Positions 45,816 to 55,136 of a stretch of 64,000 nt of DNA are shown here, piece by piece. Made by a program: the position numbers and the translations under genes. A model generated the notes under the pieces. It was not told the DNA's origin and made no database searches. It was given only the letters and a program-made list of their open reading frames with translations. This DNA comes from Leptolyngbya sp. NIES-2104. Its GTDB lineage: Bacteria > Cyanobacteriota > Cyanobacteriia > Leptolyngbyales > Leptolyngbyaceae. The DNA is taken from contig NZ_BBWW01000001.1 in the NCBI RefSeq assembly GCF_001485215.1, positions 1,178,001-1,242,000 on the forward strand. Reading direction: 5' to 3'. Numbering within the stretch: position 1 is the first letter of the stretch; each line of letters opens with the position of its first letter.

Positions 45816-46969
45816 TTGCTGGAACTTATTTACCCGATCGCTGTGGTGTAGCTCACTATACGGCACGATTGCGATCGGAATTGTCGATCGACACGATTGT
45901 TCTAACCACATTTGAAGCAGCTAAAGATAATCCGACTGTTTTCGGTGTTGTAAAAGATTGGAGCATCAAGAGCTTACCTGCATTAGTTCAAGCAGTTCAT
46001 CGATCGCAAGCTGACATCTTACATATTCAACACGCAGCGGGAACTTATGGTTTCGATCGAGCAATCTTTCTCTTACCGTTGCTGCTTCGTGCGACAGGTT
46101 GGTATAAACCAATCATTACAACTGTGCATGAATACGGATGGTGGGAGTGGGAGCCGAAATGGATTCCGAAACCGCTTTTGGAAAGCTTGAAACAATGGGG
46201 ACAGCGACATCAATGGTGGGATCGTGAAGATGGTTTTTTGCTCACTCAGAGTGCGGCAATTATTACGACAAATGATGAGGCAGAAAAGGTACTGATTGAG
46301 CGACTTCCTGATGCTGAGGTTCATCGTATCCCGATCGGGGCGAACATTAAAGTGATTGAATGTGAGAATGCAAGACAGAAGTTATTCGATCGATGTGGTT
46401 GGTCTGGAGATGTGATGACGATCGCATTTTTTGGCTTTCTTCATCCAGTAAAAGGTTTAGAAACGTTGCTTACCGCTTTTCGGAATGTGGTCGATCGACA
46501 TTCTCAAGCCCGATTAGTTCTGATTGGTGGTGTTGAGAGTTTAGCGCTACGTGGAGAAGATGCAAAACAATACTGGACAAAGTTAGAAACGATTATTGCT
46601 GATCTAAACCTCAAAGATAAAGTTCACATGACGGGGTATGTTCCGGGTGATGTTGCTTCGATTTATCTATCGGGTGCTGATATTGGAGTCTTGCCGTTTA
46701 ATCATGGGGTGACACTCAAAAGTGGCTCATTACTAGCATTGATGGCGCATCGATTACCTGTGATTGCAACGGGAACAGAACCGCACGTTAAGCAGATTCC
46801 GCCGCGTGATTCGGATACTTTGACTGATGCACTATCTACGCTAATTGAAGATCCAGCAGAACGCGATCGCTTATCGCAACAAGGTTATGAATTCGTGCAG
46901 CAGTTTAATTGGACAGCGATCGCACGATCGCATCTGGAAATTTATCGATCGGTGGTGCCTTATGTTTGA
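45797..46969 (+). CDS. glycosyltransferase family 4
   Basis: The 390-residue GT-B retaining enzyme opens VALIAGTYLPDRCGVAHYTA, the family's glycine-rich acceptor loop. VHRIPIGANIKVIE links the domains. MTIAFFGFLHPVKGLETLLTAF is the donor-domain start, and ADIGVLPFNHGVTLKSGSLL supplies the nucleotide-sugar loop, continuing ALMAHRLPVIATG. It overlaps the preceding GT9 gene by 19 bp. A possible start for the fourth gene (ATG at 46962) overlaps its own stop by 8 bp, but I judge that start unused. It is part of the same glycan operon. Confidence 0.88.
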   Translation: MPKVALIAGTYLPDRCGVAHYTARLRSELSIDTIVLTTFEAAKDNPTVFGVVKDWSIKSLPALVQAVHRSQADILHIQHAAGTYGFDRAIFLLPLLLRATGWYKPIITTVHEYGWWEWEPKWIPKPLLESLKQWGQRHQWWDREDGFLLTQSAAIITTNDEAEKVLIERLPDAEVHRIPIGANIKVIECENARQKLFDRCGWSGDVMTIAFFGFLHPVKGLETLLTAFRNVVDRHSQARLVLIGGVESLALRGEDAKQYWTKLETIIADLNLKDKVHMTGYVPGDVASIYLSGADIGVLPFNHGVTLKSGSLLALMAHRLPVIATGTEPHVKQIPPRDSDTLTDALSTLIEDPAERDRLSQQGYEFVQQFNWTAIARSHLEIYRSVVPYV

Positions 46970-47016
46970 GAATATTTTTGAGAAGTATCGAAAGTCTTTT
47001 CGCTCACGTTGTTGTT

Positions 47017-47144
47017 CCGCCCCGGAATGGAATTCGGGGCTAACAGAACGAAGTCCACTGAAGGGGACTAAGAACCAAATTGCAGATCTTCAGTCAGTTT
47101 CAATTGACTTCGCACCATTAGCCCCGAATTCCATTCCGGGGCGG
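47017..47144. repeat. dispersed palindromic repeat, copy C
   Basis: The 128-bp element has 27-bp perfect inverted ends, CCGCCCCGGAATGGAATTCG... at 47017-47043 and its complement at 47118-47144. The interior (GAAGTCCACTGAAGGGGACT) is also shared, inverted, with copies A and B. The flanking dinucleotide TT is present on both sides and could be a target duplication. It sits between the third and fourth glycosyltransferase genes. Confidence 0.85.
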
Positions 47145-47153
47145 TTGAATGCA

Positions 47154-48242
47154 ATGAACGATACTTCTGAAACTTCCGCCAAAATCATTGTCTACACCGA
47201 TTCTGAAGGCATTGGTGGTGCAGAAATTAGCTTGGGTCATCTCGTTGCAACAACATCAATGAACGCGACTGTAATCGGTGTGTCTGAAACAGTAATAGAC
47301 TTCATCGCTAAAGACCGTCCAAAGTTCATTCTGCAAAAAAACTTCTTTTCGCATTGGCAGACATTCAATCGCTTACAGCCTAATGTCATTCACATCAATC
47401 TTTGTACACCTTGGGCAGGTGCGATCGCATTATCCGCAGCGTTGATAATTCCAACTGCGAGAGTTATTCGAGTTGATCAATTACCACTCAGAACCACTGA
47501 TGCGATCGAGCTTTGGCGCACTCGATTTTTATCTTTGCGGGTTGATGCTCATGTTGCAGTTGGAAAAGCCAGCGCCCAAAGAATGGAAGACTTCTACGCG
47601 CTTGGACGAAACTCTGTAATCTCTGTTCCAAATGGCGTTCCAGATTTGGGAGAGCCAGAGTCAAGTATCAAAGAAACAATGACGGTCGGAGGCATCGGAC
47701 GCTTAGATGCAATGAAAGCACATGAGATTTTATTGAAAGCGATCGCACAAGTTGAGAATGTTAACGCTGTAATTTTGGGAGAAGGATCAGAGCGATCGAA
47801 CTTAGAACAATTAGCAATCGATTTAGGAATTCAAAATCGGGTTCAACTCTTAGGTTGGGTAGACAATCCGCGATCGTATCTCTCACAGTTTGATATCGTC
47901 GCGATGCCTTCCCGCTCTGAGGGGTTTCCGCTGGCAATGGTGGAAGCGATGTTGGCAGCACGTCCAGTGATTGCTACACGAGTTGGAAGTATGCCGGAAG
48001 CAGTGATTGATGGTGTTACAGGATGGCTGATTGAAAAAAATGATGTGGATGGATTGGTAAAGGCGTTAAAGCGATCGCGTGATGATATCGATCTCAGACT
48101 TCAAATCGGTCAACAAGCCAGACAAATAGCGTTAGCAAATTTCACGGTAGAAGCCATGACCAAACAGTATGAGCAACTGTGGCAGGAATTGAGAGAAAAA
48201 CCGCGATCGCCTAGGTTCCAAGTGCCGCGACCGAAAGATTAA
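47154..48242 (+). CDS. glycosyltransferase family 4
   Basis: The roughly 362-residue enzyme begins with the family-like IIVYTDSEGIGGAEISLGHL. The donor domain starts at MTVGGIGRLDAMKAHEILL, and SYLSQFDIVAMPSRSEGFPL carries the E-x7-E motif with its acidic residues, continuing AMVEAMLAARPVIATRVGS. I start at the ATG at 47154, just after repeat copy C. The frame is open further upstream to an ATG at 46962, but those 64 codons are mostly repeat sequence, and the 128-bp element is not a multiple of three. No clear ribosome-binding site precedes 47154. It is the last gene of the glycan operon. Confidence 0.82.
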   Translation: MNDTSETSAKIIVYTDSEGIGGAEISLGHLVATTSMNATVIGVSETVIDFIAKDRPKFILQKNFFSHWQTFNRLQPNVIHINLCTPWAGAIALSAALIIPTARVIRVDQLPLRTTDAIELWRTRFLSLRVDAHVAVGKASAQRMEDFYALGRNSVISVPNGVPDLGEPESSIKETMTVGGIGRLDAMKAHEILLKAIAQVENVNAVILGEGSERSNLEQLAIDLGIQNRVQLLGWVDNPRSYLSQFDIVAMPSRSEGFPLAMVEAMLAARPVIATRVGSMPEAVIDGVTGWLIEKNDVDGLVKALKRSRDDIDLRLQIGQQARQIALANFTVEAMTKQYEQLWQELREKPRSPRFQVPRPKD

Positions 48243-48331
48243 AAACGATGGATCGGTGATACGTACTATTTTTTTCACAACGTTCGCCGATGAGATACGA
48301 TACCCTATCTATAGAGTCGATCGTACCTCTT

Positions 48332-50665
48332 ATGACTGTTGATTTTCTGAGCCATCTTAATCCGTCTCAAAGGCAAGCCGTCCAGCATTTTTGTGGTCCG
48401 TTGCTGGTCATCGCTGGCGCGGGTTCAGGAAAAACTAGGGCATTGACGTATCGCATCGCCAATTTAGTGCTGAAACATCGGGTCGATCCAGAGAATATCT
48501 TGGCGGTGACGTTTACAAACAAAGCCGCACGAGAAATGAAAGATCGGATCGAGCGATTGTTTGCCGAACAGGAAGCCTTGAGCGAACACGGGAAGCCGCT
48601 GGAATCCTTGCCCGGGCATGTTCAGACAAAACTGCGATCGCACATCTACAAAACGATTACCAAAGATCTTTGGATCGGCACCTTTCACGCGCTGTGCTGT
48701 CGGATTCTCCGGTTTGATATTGAAAAATTCCAGGACGAGAAAGGGCGGAAATGGACGCGATCGTTTTCGATTTTCGATGAGTCTGATGCTCAGAGCTTGG
48801 TGAAAGATATCATCATTAATCAACTGAATATCGACGAAAAGAAATTTGATCCGCGATCGGTTCGATACGCGATCAGCAATGCGAAAAATAAAGGATTATC
48901 TCCACGAGATTACGAGAAAGAGCAATCAAATTTTCGCGGAAAAGTCATCGCAAACGTCTACAGTGTTTATCAAGATAAACTTGCTGAAAATAATGCAGTT
49001 GATTTCGACGATTTGATCTGGATTCCGGTACAGCTATTTCGCCAAAACGAACAGATTCGCGCATATTGGCACAAACGCTTTAGACATATTTTAGTTGATG
49101 AATATCAAGATACAAATCGTACTCAATATGATCTGATTCAGCTATTAGTGACGAATGGAGAAGCAGCCAGCCGATTCGATGACTGGGAGTACCGCTCTGT
49201 ATTCGTCGTGGGCGATGCCGACCAGTCAATCTACTCATTTCGCATGGCAGATTTCACGATTCTGATGGGATTTCAGCAGGATTTTGGCGATGGTCTGCCC
49301 GATGATGATACGCGGACGATGGTGAAATTAGAAGAGAACTATCGATCGACAGAAAACATTCTCCAACTTGCCAACGAACTGATCGAAAATAACACCGAAC
49401 GCATCGATAAAATTCTCAAACCGACTCGCGGACAAGGCGAAGCAAATTTCTGCTACCGCGCTCAAGATGAAATCGATGAAGCGGAATTTGTTGTTCAACA
49501 AATGCGGCGATTAGAGTCAATGAATTCTGACTTGCACTGGGGCAAATTTGCGATTCTTTATCGTACGAATGCTCAATCACGGGCATTTGAAGAAATTCTC
49601 GTGCGCTGGGGTGTGCCTTATAAAGTGGTGGGCGGTTTGCGATTCTATGACCGGAAAGAAATTAAAGATGTTCTGGCATATTTGAGAGCGATCGCGAATC
49701 CTTCAGACACGCTTAGCCTTTTGCGCGTGATTAATACTCCTCGTCGTGGAGTTGGCAAAACTACGATCGATGCTCTACAAAAAGCTGCGGTTGAACTCGG
49801 TGTTCCACTCTGGGAGATTCTCAGCGATGAAACCTCGATCAAAACCTTAGCAGGGCGCTCTTCTAAAGGGGTCGTTCAGTTTGCAAACATTATTCAAAAA
49901 TGGCGATCGCAGATTGATCAAGTGAGCGCTTCTGAGTTAGTTCAAGGCGTTCTAGAAGACTCCGGTTACATTGCCGATTTAAAAGCTCAAGGCACTGATG
50001 AAGCTGAAGATCGCTTACAAAACGTACAAGAGCTATACAACGCAGTACTACAATTCGAGGAAGAAAGCGAAGACGATAAAAGTTTGATTGGTTTCCTAGC
50101 AAATGCGTCTCTAGCTTCAGACCTGGATGATGTCGAAGAGGAATCGACCAAGGTTTCACTGATGACCTTGCACTCATCTAAAGGCTTGGAATTCCCGATC
50201 GTATTTCTAGTAGGCTTAGAGCAAGGACTGTTTCCGAGCTTTCGATCGCTTGATGATCCAGCCGCGATCGAAGAAGAACGCCGCCTGTGTTATGTCGGTA
50301 TCACCCGCGCTCAAGAACGCCTCTTTCTATCCCACGCCCGCGAACGCCGATTGTATGGAAATCGCGAACCCGCCAGCCCATCGTTATTCTTGGGTGAAAT
50401 GCCGCGTGAACTGTTGGAAAGCAACATGAAAACATCGATTCCCAAGAAGTTCACAACGAAACCTGCCGCTCCTGTCGTTCAGAATGTTGATACCGATTGG
50501 AGTGTTGGCGATCGCGTCATGCACAGCCAATTCGGAATCGGTGAAATTACGAATATCTTTGGAACTGGCAACAAGGCAACATTAGCCATTCGATTTGATA
50601 ACCTAACTGGAATGAAGCGTAAGATTTTGCCGATTAGCGATCGCGCTTTAACCTCGATCGATTAA
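48332..50665 (+). CDS. pcrA: PcrA/UvrD-type DNA helicase
   Basis: The 777-residue superfamily 1A 3'-to-5' helicase acts in repair and in removing proteins from DNA. The Q motif LNPSQRQAV, motif I AGAGSGKTRAL, motif Ia VTFTNKAAREM, motif II LVDEYQDTN, motif III VGDADQSIYSFR, motif IV LEENYRSTENIL, motif V MTLHSSKGLEFP and motif VI CYVGITRAQERL are all present. The C-terminal Tudor-like segment (DRVMHSQFGIGEI) that binds RNA polymerase is also recognisable. The ATG at 48332 gives the usual N-terminus; the longer frame adds 14 residues. It ends 4 bp before the Uma2 gene. Confidence 0.95.
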   Translation: MTVDFLSHLNPSQRQAVQHFCGPLLVIAGAGSGKTRALTYRIANLVLKHRVDPENILAVTFTNKAAREMKDRIERLFAEQEALSEHGKPLESLPGHVQTKLRSHIYKTITKDLWIGTFHALCCRILRFDIEKFQDEKGRKWTRSFSIFDESDAQSLVKDIIINQLNIDEKKFDPRSVRYAISNAKNKGLSPRDYEKEQSNFRGKVIANVYSVYQDKLAENNAVDFDDLIWIPVQLFRQNEQIRAYWHKRFRHILVDEYQDTNRTQYDLIQLLVTNGEAASRFDDWEYRSVFVVGDADQSIYSFRMADFTILMGFQQDFGDGLPDDDTRTMVKLEENYRSTENILQLANELIENNTERIDKILKPTRGQGEANFCYRAQDEIDEAEFVVQQMRRLESMNSDLHWGKFAILYRTNAQSRAFEEILVRWGVPYKVVGGLRFYDRKEIKDVLAYLRAIANPSDTLSLLRVINTPRRGVGKTTIDALQKAAVELGVPLWEILSDETSIKTLAGRSSKGVVQFANIIQKWRSQIDQVSASELVQGVLEDSGYIADLKAQGTDEAEDRLQNVQELYNAVLQFEEESEDDKSLIGFLANASLASDLDDVEEESTKVSLMTLHSSKGLEFPIVFLVGLEQGLFPSFRSLDDPAAIEEERRLCYVGITRAQERLFLSHARERRLYGNREPASPSLFLGEMPRELLESNMKTSIPKKFTTKPAAPVVQNVDTDWSVGDRVMHSQFGIGEITNIFGTGNKATLAIRFDNLTGMKRKILPISDRALTSID

Positions 50666-50669
50666 CCCT

Positions 50670-51368
50670 ATGGTCAGTCACTCTTCAAAACCTCAAACCG
50701 CTGTACCGCCGTTAGAAAATGGCGATCGTTTATCGCGTAGAGAATTCGAGCGTCGATATGCTGCTGCACCTCATCTCAAAAAAGCTGAACTGATCGAAGG
50801 AGTCGTTTACGTGGCAGCCGCACTACGTTTTAGAAGTCATGGTCAACCTCATGCCCAGTTGATCGGCTGGCTGTTCAACTATCAAATTGCAACGATCGGA
50901 ACCGCTTTAGCAGACAATACTACTGTTCGATTAGATCTCGACAATGAACCTCAACCAGACATCGCGCTATTTATCGAACCTGAATTCGGCGGACGAGTGC
51001 AAATTTCAAGTGATGACTATCTTGAAGGCGCACCCGAACTGATTGCCGAAATCGCCGCGAGTAGTGCCACTTATGACTTAGGCGACAAGAAAAAAGCTTA
51101 TCGTCGCAACGGAGTTCGGGAATATCTCGTGTGGCAAATGTTCGAGAATAAATTCGATTGGTTTGTGCTGCAAGACGATGAATACGTGCCGCTATTACCC
51201 GACGAAACGGGCATCATTCGCAGTCAGACCTTTCCAGGGTTGTGGCTTGCGATCGATTCCCTACTGAACGGTGAAATGCTTCAAGTCATGGCAACGTTAC
51301 AGCAAGGATTGAATTCACCGGAACATCAAACATTTGTGCAGCGCCTAACCAACCAATCCCGATCGTAA
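50670..51368 (+). CDS. Uma2-family endonuclease-like protein (DUF820)
   Basis: The 232-residue protein belongs to the Uma2/DUF820 family, greatly expanded in cyanobacteria and with a PD-(D/E)XK fold. The core is visible: LIEGVVYVAA carries the first acidic residue, EPQPDIALFI the Asp, and LIAEIAASSATYD the Glu, followed by DKKKAYRRNGVREYLVW. Its biological role is unknown; a link to mobile elements has been suggested for the family. It starts 4 bp after pcrA and is probably co-transcribed with it. It overlaps the converging response-regulator gene by 24 bp. Confidence 0.88.
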   Translation: MVSHSSKPQTAVPPLENGDRLSRREFERRYAAAPHLKKAELIEGVVYVAAALRFRSHGQPHAQLIGWLFNYQIATIGTALADNTTVRLDLDNEPQPDIALFIEPEFGGRVQISSDDYLEGAPELIAEIAASSATYDLGDKKKAYRRNGVREYLVWQMFENKFDWFVLQDDEYVPLLPDETGIIRSQTFPGLWLAIDSLLNGEMLQVMATLQQGLNSPEHQTFVQRLTNQSRS

Positions 51369-52073
51369 TGCTCTCACGGCTGCCTGAGTTCGATCGTCGG
51401 CGCACAGCTTGTTTAGAATGTTCCGAACGTGCGTCTTCACTGTTCCTACCGTGATGTAGAGCTTTTCTGCGATCGCGGCATTACTACAACCATCTACGAT
51501 CAATTGCAGTACTTCCAATTCGCGATCGGTTAGCGGATAAGCTTCAATGATTTGGTTGTACTCCGGTTCAGTTGCCGTAATCGAAACTTGTTGAGCTTCA
51601 GGAATTGGTGTCCCATTTTGCGGAATGCTCGATTGAGTTTGGCGCAGAACTACACGAGCGATCGCGGGATCAATCCACGAGTTGCCTTCTTGAGTCACTC
51701 GCAGCGCATCGACTAACTGATCTAAACTGACATCTTTCATACAGTAAGAATCTGCGCCCGCTGCAAAAGCTGCAAGCACTGTATCTTCTTGATCTTGTAG
51801 CGTTAAGATTAAAACTTTTGTATTCGGTTGATCTTCCATTTGAGCTTGCGCCTGACGAAATCGCCGGGTGAGTTCAATGCCATCGATATCCGGTAAACCA
51901 ATATCTACGATCGCGACATCCGGCTTCAAATTTGTTAACAGCTTTAATCCATCGGTTCCATTCGCTGCTTCTCCGACGACTTGGAACCCTGATCTTTGCT
52001 GCAATGCTGTTTTCATGCCGACTCTCGTTAAGTCGTGGTCTTCAATCAGCGTAATCCGAATGTCATTTGTCAT
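51345..52073 (-). CDS. NarL/FixJ-family response regulator
   Basis: The 242-residue regulator has an N-terminal receiver domain with the acidic pocket E11-D12 and phosphoacceptor Asp57 (DVAIVDIGLPDIDGIE). A linker of about 50 residues follows, then a C-terminal LuxR-type helix-turn-helix (LTDRELEVLQLIVDGCSNAA, then VGTVKTHVRNILNKL). I start at the ATG at 52073 (MTNDIRITLIEDHDL), six codons inside the longer frame. No kinase is adjacent. The last 24 bp overlap the end of the Uma2 gene on the other strand. The target genes are unknown. Confidence 0.92.
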   Translation of the reverse strand: MTNDIRITLIEDHDLTRVGMKTALQQRSGFQVVGEAANGTDGLKLLTNLKPDVAIVDIGLPDIDGIELTRRFRQAQAQMEDQPNTKVLILTLQDQEDTVLAAFAAGADSYCMKDVSLDQLVDALRVTQEGNSWIDPAIARVVLRQTQSSIPQNGTPIPEAQQVSITATEPEYNQIIEAYPLTDRELEVLQLIVDGCSNAAIAEKLYITVGTVKTHVRNILNKLCADDRTQAAVRALRSGLVG

Positions 52074-52342
52074 ATCAAAGAACTCCCACAATGTTTAGAA
52101 AATATCAGAATTGCATAGAAATATATCGATCTACCGTACAGTTTTTTAGGCGACCCCTATTAGAAATCCATACAAAGATAGTCAATTTTAGGCTGTTTTA
52201 AACATAGTCATAAAACGGCTGTTTCAATGTATAGCTTGTGGCATACAACTTAGGTCAGATCTTTGTAATTAAGCAGTTGAAATTGTTAGAAATATAAGAC
52301 GCTAGACTCAGAAATTCGCTCAATTCTTTCACATACTGTAAT

Positions 52343-52380
52343 AAAAAAATGGCACCCATGTACTAACACAGATGCCATCA
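52343..52380 (-). terminator. intrinsic terminator after the pirin gene
   Basis: On the minus strand GATGGCATC and a complementary GGGTGCCAT close over a loop and run into TTTTTTTATT. It lies 7 bp past the pirin stop. Confidence 0.82.
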
Positions 52381-52386
52381 CAAGAA

Positions 52387-53085
52387 CTATGCCAGGTCGA
52401 AGATAAGAACTTCAGCATCTTCTTGTCCAATCAGCGCTAAGGTCGGCTCTGCGTTGATCGCCGCCGCATCCCCAACTGTCAAAACTTCGCCATTCACGAT
52501 CGCTGATCCCCGTGCGACTTGCACCCAGAGATGACGATCTTGCCCAATCTCGTGAGTGACTTTCTCCCCATTGCCCAACACCGTAGCGTACAAGTTCAAA
52601 TCCTGATGCACTGTCACCGAGCCATCTCGCCCATCTTGCGAAGCAATTAACCGGAGTTGTCCTCGCTTTTCTTCTGGTGTGTAAAACTTCTGCTCATAGC
52701 CAGGAGTTAAGCTCGATCGTTCTGGCAAGATCCAAATTTGCAGAAGATGAACTGCATCGGTTTTAGAAGCGTTGTATTCGCTGTGAGTGACACCTGTGCC
52801 AGCGGTCATGCGCTGCACTTCACCCGGACGAATCACGGCTTGATTTCCCATGCTGTCTTTGTGTTCTAATTCGCCTTCTAGCACGTAGGTAATGATCTCC
52901 ATATCGCGATGGGAATGCGGCGCAAATCCACCGCCGCCTGCAACTCGATCGTCATTGATGACCCGCAGTGTACGAAAGCCCATGTGTGCCGAATCGTAAT
53001 AGTTCGCGAAAGAAAAGGTGTGGTAAGAGTCCAGCCAGCCGTGATTTGCATGTCCCCGATCGTTTGCTTTACGAAGTGTCAGCAT
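52387..53085 (-). CDS. pirin family protein
   Basis: The 232-residue bicupin starts MLTLRKANDRGHANHGWLDS. The N-terminal metal site is seen in GFAPHSHRDMEIITYVLEGE and the later His of GTGVTHSEYNAS, the usual His-His-His-Glu set of pirins. Several bacterial pirins have quercetin dioxygenase activity or regulate metabolism; the role here is unknown. The C-terminal cupin domain is complete. It is monocistronic, ends in a strong terminator, and is divergent from the M23 peptidase gene across a 435-bp spacer. Confidence 0.93.
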   Translation of the reverse strand: MLTLRKANDRGHANHGWLDSYHTFSFANYYDSAHMGFRTLRVINDDRVAGGGGFAPHSHRDMEIITYVLEGELEHKDSMGNQAVIRPGEVQRMTAGTGVTHSEYNASKTDAVHLLQIWILPERSSLTPGYEQKFYTPEEKRGQLRLIASQDGRDGSVTVHQDLNLYATVLGNGEKVTHEIGQDRHLWVQVARGSAIVNGEVLTVGDAAAINAEPTLALIGQEDAEVLIFDLA

Positions 53086-53520
53086 TGAAACCTCCTCTTT
53101 AGAATTGTTCGAGTTAGTACTTTATAAGTATAACACAAACAGTCTTAACCCAAACAATTCAGATCGGGATTTGACTCAATCCGTAAGAATTCAGAAAAGT
53201 TCAGCAAGATTTTATGGAAACGATCGAGACCCGTTTCAGTACAAGTAAACAAATCTACCGACTTTCCGCCTCAGTAAACTGTTCAAGCTGTTTTACCGTT
53301 GCGTAACTTGTTCGGAGGAACATAAAGTTTTCATGAGGCAACCGTAATATAACGGAAAGATTTCACGTAGTTTTGCAGGAAATCACGAGGTCTATGAAGA
53401 TTTTTTGTGATTAAATGACCAGTGACGAACCGCACTAAACTCTGAATCTCGCTTCCAGAGTTCAGTCTGCGCTTCGTCGTTTTGCATCTGCCAACACTCT
53501 TCACACACAAGGAGAAATGA
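53086..53520. other. divergent spacer between pirin and M23 peptidase genes
   Basis: The 435 bp hold no recognisable gene. The M23 start is preceded by an AAGGAGAA ribosome-binding site at 53510-53517. AT-rich stretches near 53120-53150 probably include the pirin promoter. Confidence 0.5.
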
Positions 53521-54180
53521 ATGAGGCAATTCTGGAGGTCACTCATTGTTCGATCGCGCTTTACCCTAAACCGATGTTTGCCAAACCGATTTTTAATTGT
53601 GATTGCGCTCTCGTTTCTTGGCGCGATTGCACTTTCTTGGGGACAGCACGGGCTACTAGCGATCGAAGCTAATTTACAAGCTACTGGAAGCACCTGGCAG
53701 GGGGCATCCTTCCCAGTGGAGAACTTCCAAGGCTATACCTCTCCGTTTGGGTATCGGACTTCACCCGACGGCGGATATACCAGAGAATTTCATCGCGGCT
53801 TGGACATGGCAGCCCCAGAAGGAAGCTACATTCGTAACTGGTGGGCGGGAAGAGTGGTTGAAGTGTCAGATGGCAGCGCTTGTGGAACGTCGATCGTGAT
53901 TCAATCCGGCGACTGGGAGCATATCTATTGCCATATGCAAGGCTCGGCTGGTCGTGACGGTCAAGGCAAGTTTATTCGATCGGGCGATGTCCGAATTTAT
54001 GAAGGTCAAATGGTCGGCGCGGGAGATCGGATTGGTCGCGTTGGGATGACTGGACGTACAACCGGACCGCACTTGCACTGGGGATTAAAATACGCGAGTC
54101 AATGGGTCGATCCGGCTCTCGTGCTCCGAGCGATGTATGCGGAACAAAGTGGACAGCCTGTTTCAAGCCGCCCACAGTAG
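53521..54180 (+). CDS. M23 (LytM-type) metallopeptidase
   Basis: The 219-residue protein has an N-terminal membrane anchor or signal (FLIVIALSFLGAIALSW) and an M23 endopeptidase domain that cuts peptidoglycan cross-bridges or related peptides. The zinc ligands are His91 and Asp95 in FHRGLDMA, and the final His-Leu-His at 184-186 in GPHLHWGL. The domain is close to the LasA-like branch found in cyanobacteria. It should act in the periplasm. It ends 3 bp from hslO on the opposite strand. All catalytic residues are present, so it is probably active. Confidence 0.9.
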   Translation: MRQFWRSLIVRSRFTLNRCLPNRFLIVIALSFLGAIALSWGQHGLLAIEANLQATGSTWQGASFPVENFQGYTSPFGYRTSPDGGYTREFHRGLDMAAPEGSYIRNWWAGRVVEVSDGSACGTSIVIQSGDWEHIYCHMQGSAGRDGQGKFIRSGDVRIYEGQMVGAGDRIGRVGMTGRTTGPHLHWGLKYASQWVDPALVLRAMYAEQSGQPVSSRPQ

Positions 54181-54182
54181 AA

Positions 54183-55076
54183 TCATTGCGCTTCTTTCAG
54201 TTCATCGATCAACTGTTCTAGTTGATCGATGTTTGCTTTGTAGACTTCGCCGCAAAAATGACAGGTTGCCTCAGCTCCTTTATCGGTTTCGATCATGTCA
54301 CGTAGTTCGGCTTCTCCTAACAGTTTGAGCGCACCCAGAACGCGATCGACCGAACATCCACAGTGAAAGCGCACAATCTGAGATGGGAAAATCTCTAATC
54401 CCAAATCTCCCAGTAATTCCTCGAAAATCGTCGGTAGCGTTTTCCCGGCTTGTAACAAGGGCGTGAATCCTTGAAGGGTCGATAACCGAGACTCTAAAAG
54501 TTCGACGAGTGCTGGATCACTCGCGGCTTTCGGCAAGATCTGAACCAGCAATCCGCCTGCGGCTTGTACCCCGTTTGGATCAACGAATACGCCTAGAAAG
54601 AGCGCAGAAGGCGTTTGTTCTGAAGTTACCAAGTAATTTGTGATGTCGTCCCCAATTTCGCCGGAAACCAGTTCTACGGTGCTGCTGTAAGGATAACCGT
54701 ATCCAACATCGCGAACCACATACACGTAGCCATCAGTACCGATCGCGCCTCCAACATCAAGCTTTCCTTTCGCGTTCGGAGGCAATTCGACATCGGGATG
54801 ATCTACATAACCGCGCACCGTTCCATCGGTGCCTGCATCAACCATCAACCCGCCCATTGGACCATTGCCTCGAATGCGAATATTGACGCGAGATTCCGAT
54901 CGCTTCATACTCGATGCCAGCAATAAACCTGCTGACATCGATCTGCCGAGTGCAGCGGTCGCAACGTAGGACAATTTGTGGCGCTGTCTTGCTTCTTCGC
55001 TAAGACGGGTCGTGATCACTCCGACTGCCCGGATTCCACCATCGGCGGCAGTGGCTCGAATTAACTGGTCAGCCAT
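54183..55076 (-). CDS. hslO: Hsp33 redox-regulated chaperonin
   Basis: The 297-residue chaperone is activated by oxidation and heat. The N-terminal core (LIRATAADGGIRAVGVIT, then GRSMSAGLLLASSMKR) is followed by the C-terminal redox switch, with zinc-binding cysteines CGCS and CHFC in FHCGCSVDRVLGALKLLGEA and ATCHFCGEVY. All four Cys are present, so the switch is intact. It is cytosolic. It is transcribed alone, with a GGGAGT-rich repeat about 60-135 bp upstream of its start, and converges with the M23 gene. Confidence 0.96.
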   Translation of the reverse strand: MADQLIRATAADGGIRAVGVITTRLSEEARQRHKLSYVATAALGRSMSAGLLLASSMKRSESRVNIRIRGNGPMGGLMVDAGTDGTVRGYVDHPDVELPPNAKGKLDVGGAIGTDGYVYVVRDVGYGYPYSSTVELVSGEIGDDITNYLVTSEQTPSALFLGVFVDPNGVQAAGGLLVQILPKAASDPALVELLESRLSTLQGFTPLLQAGKTLPTIFEELLGDLGLEIFPSQIVRFHCGCSVDRVLGALKLLGEAELRDMIETDKGAEATCHFCGEVYKANIDQLEQLIDELKEAQ

Positions 55077-55136
55077 GAAAAACCTTTTCGTTCCAATCTA
55101 GAGACTCTTTGATTGTAACGATTTCTTAGTAATAAA

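Noticed and set aside
46962-47153. Rickettsia-like in-frame palindromic insertion as a certain N-terminal extension
   Set aside because: The element is 128 bp, not a multiple of three, so insertion would not preserve a frame. Kept only as a question.
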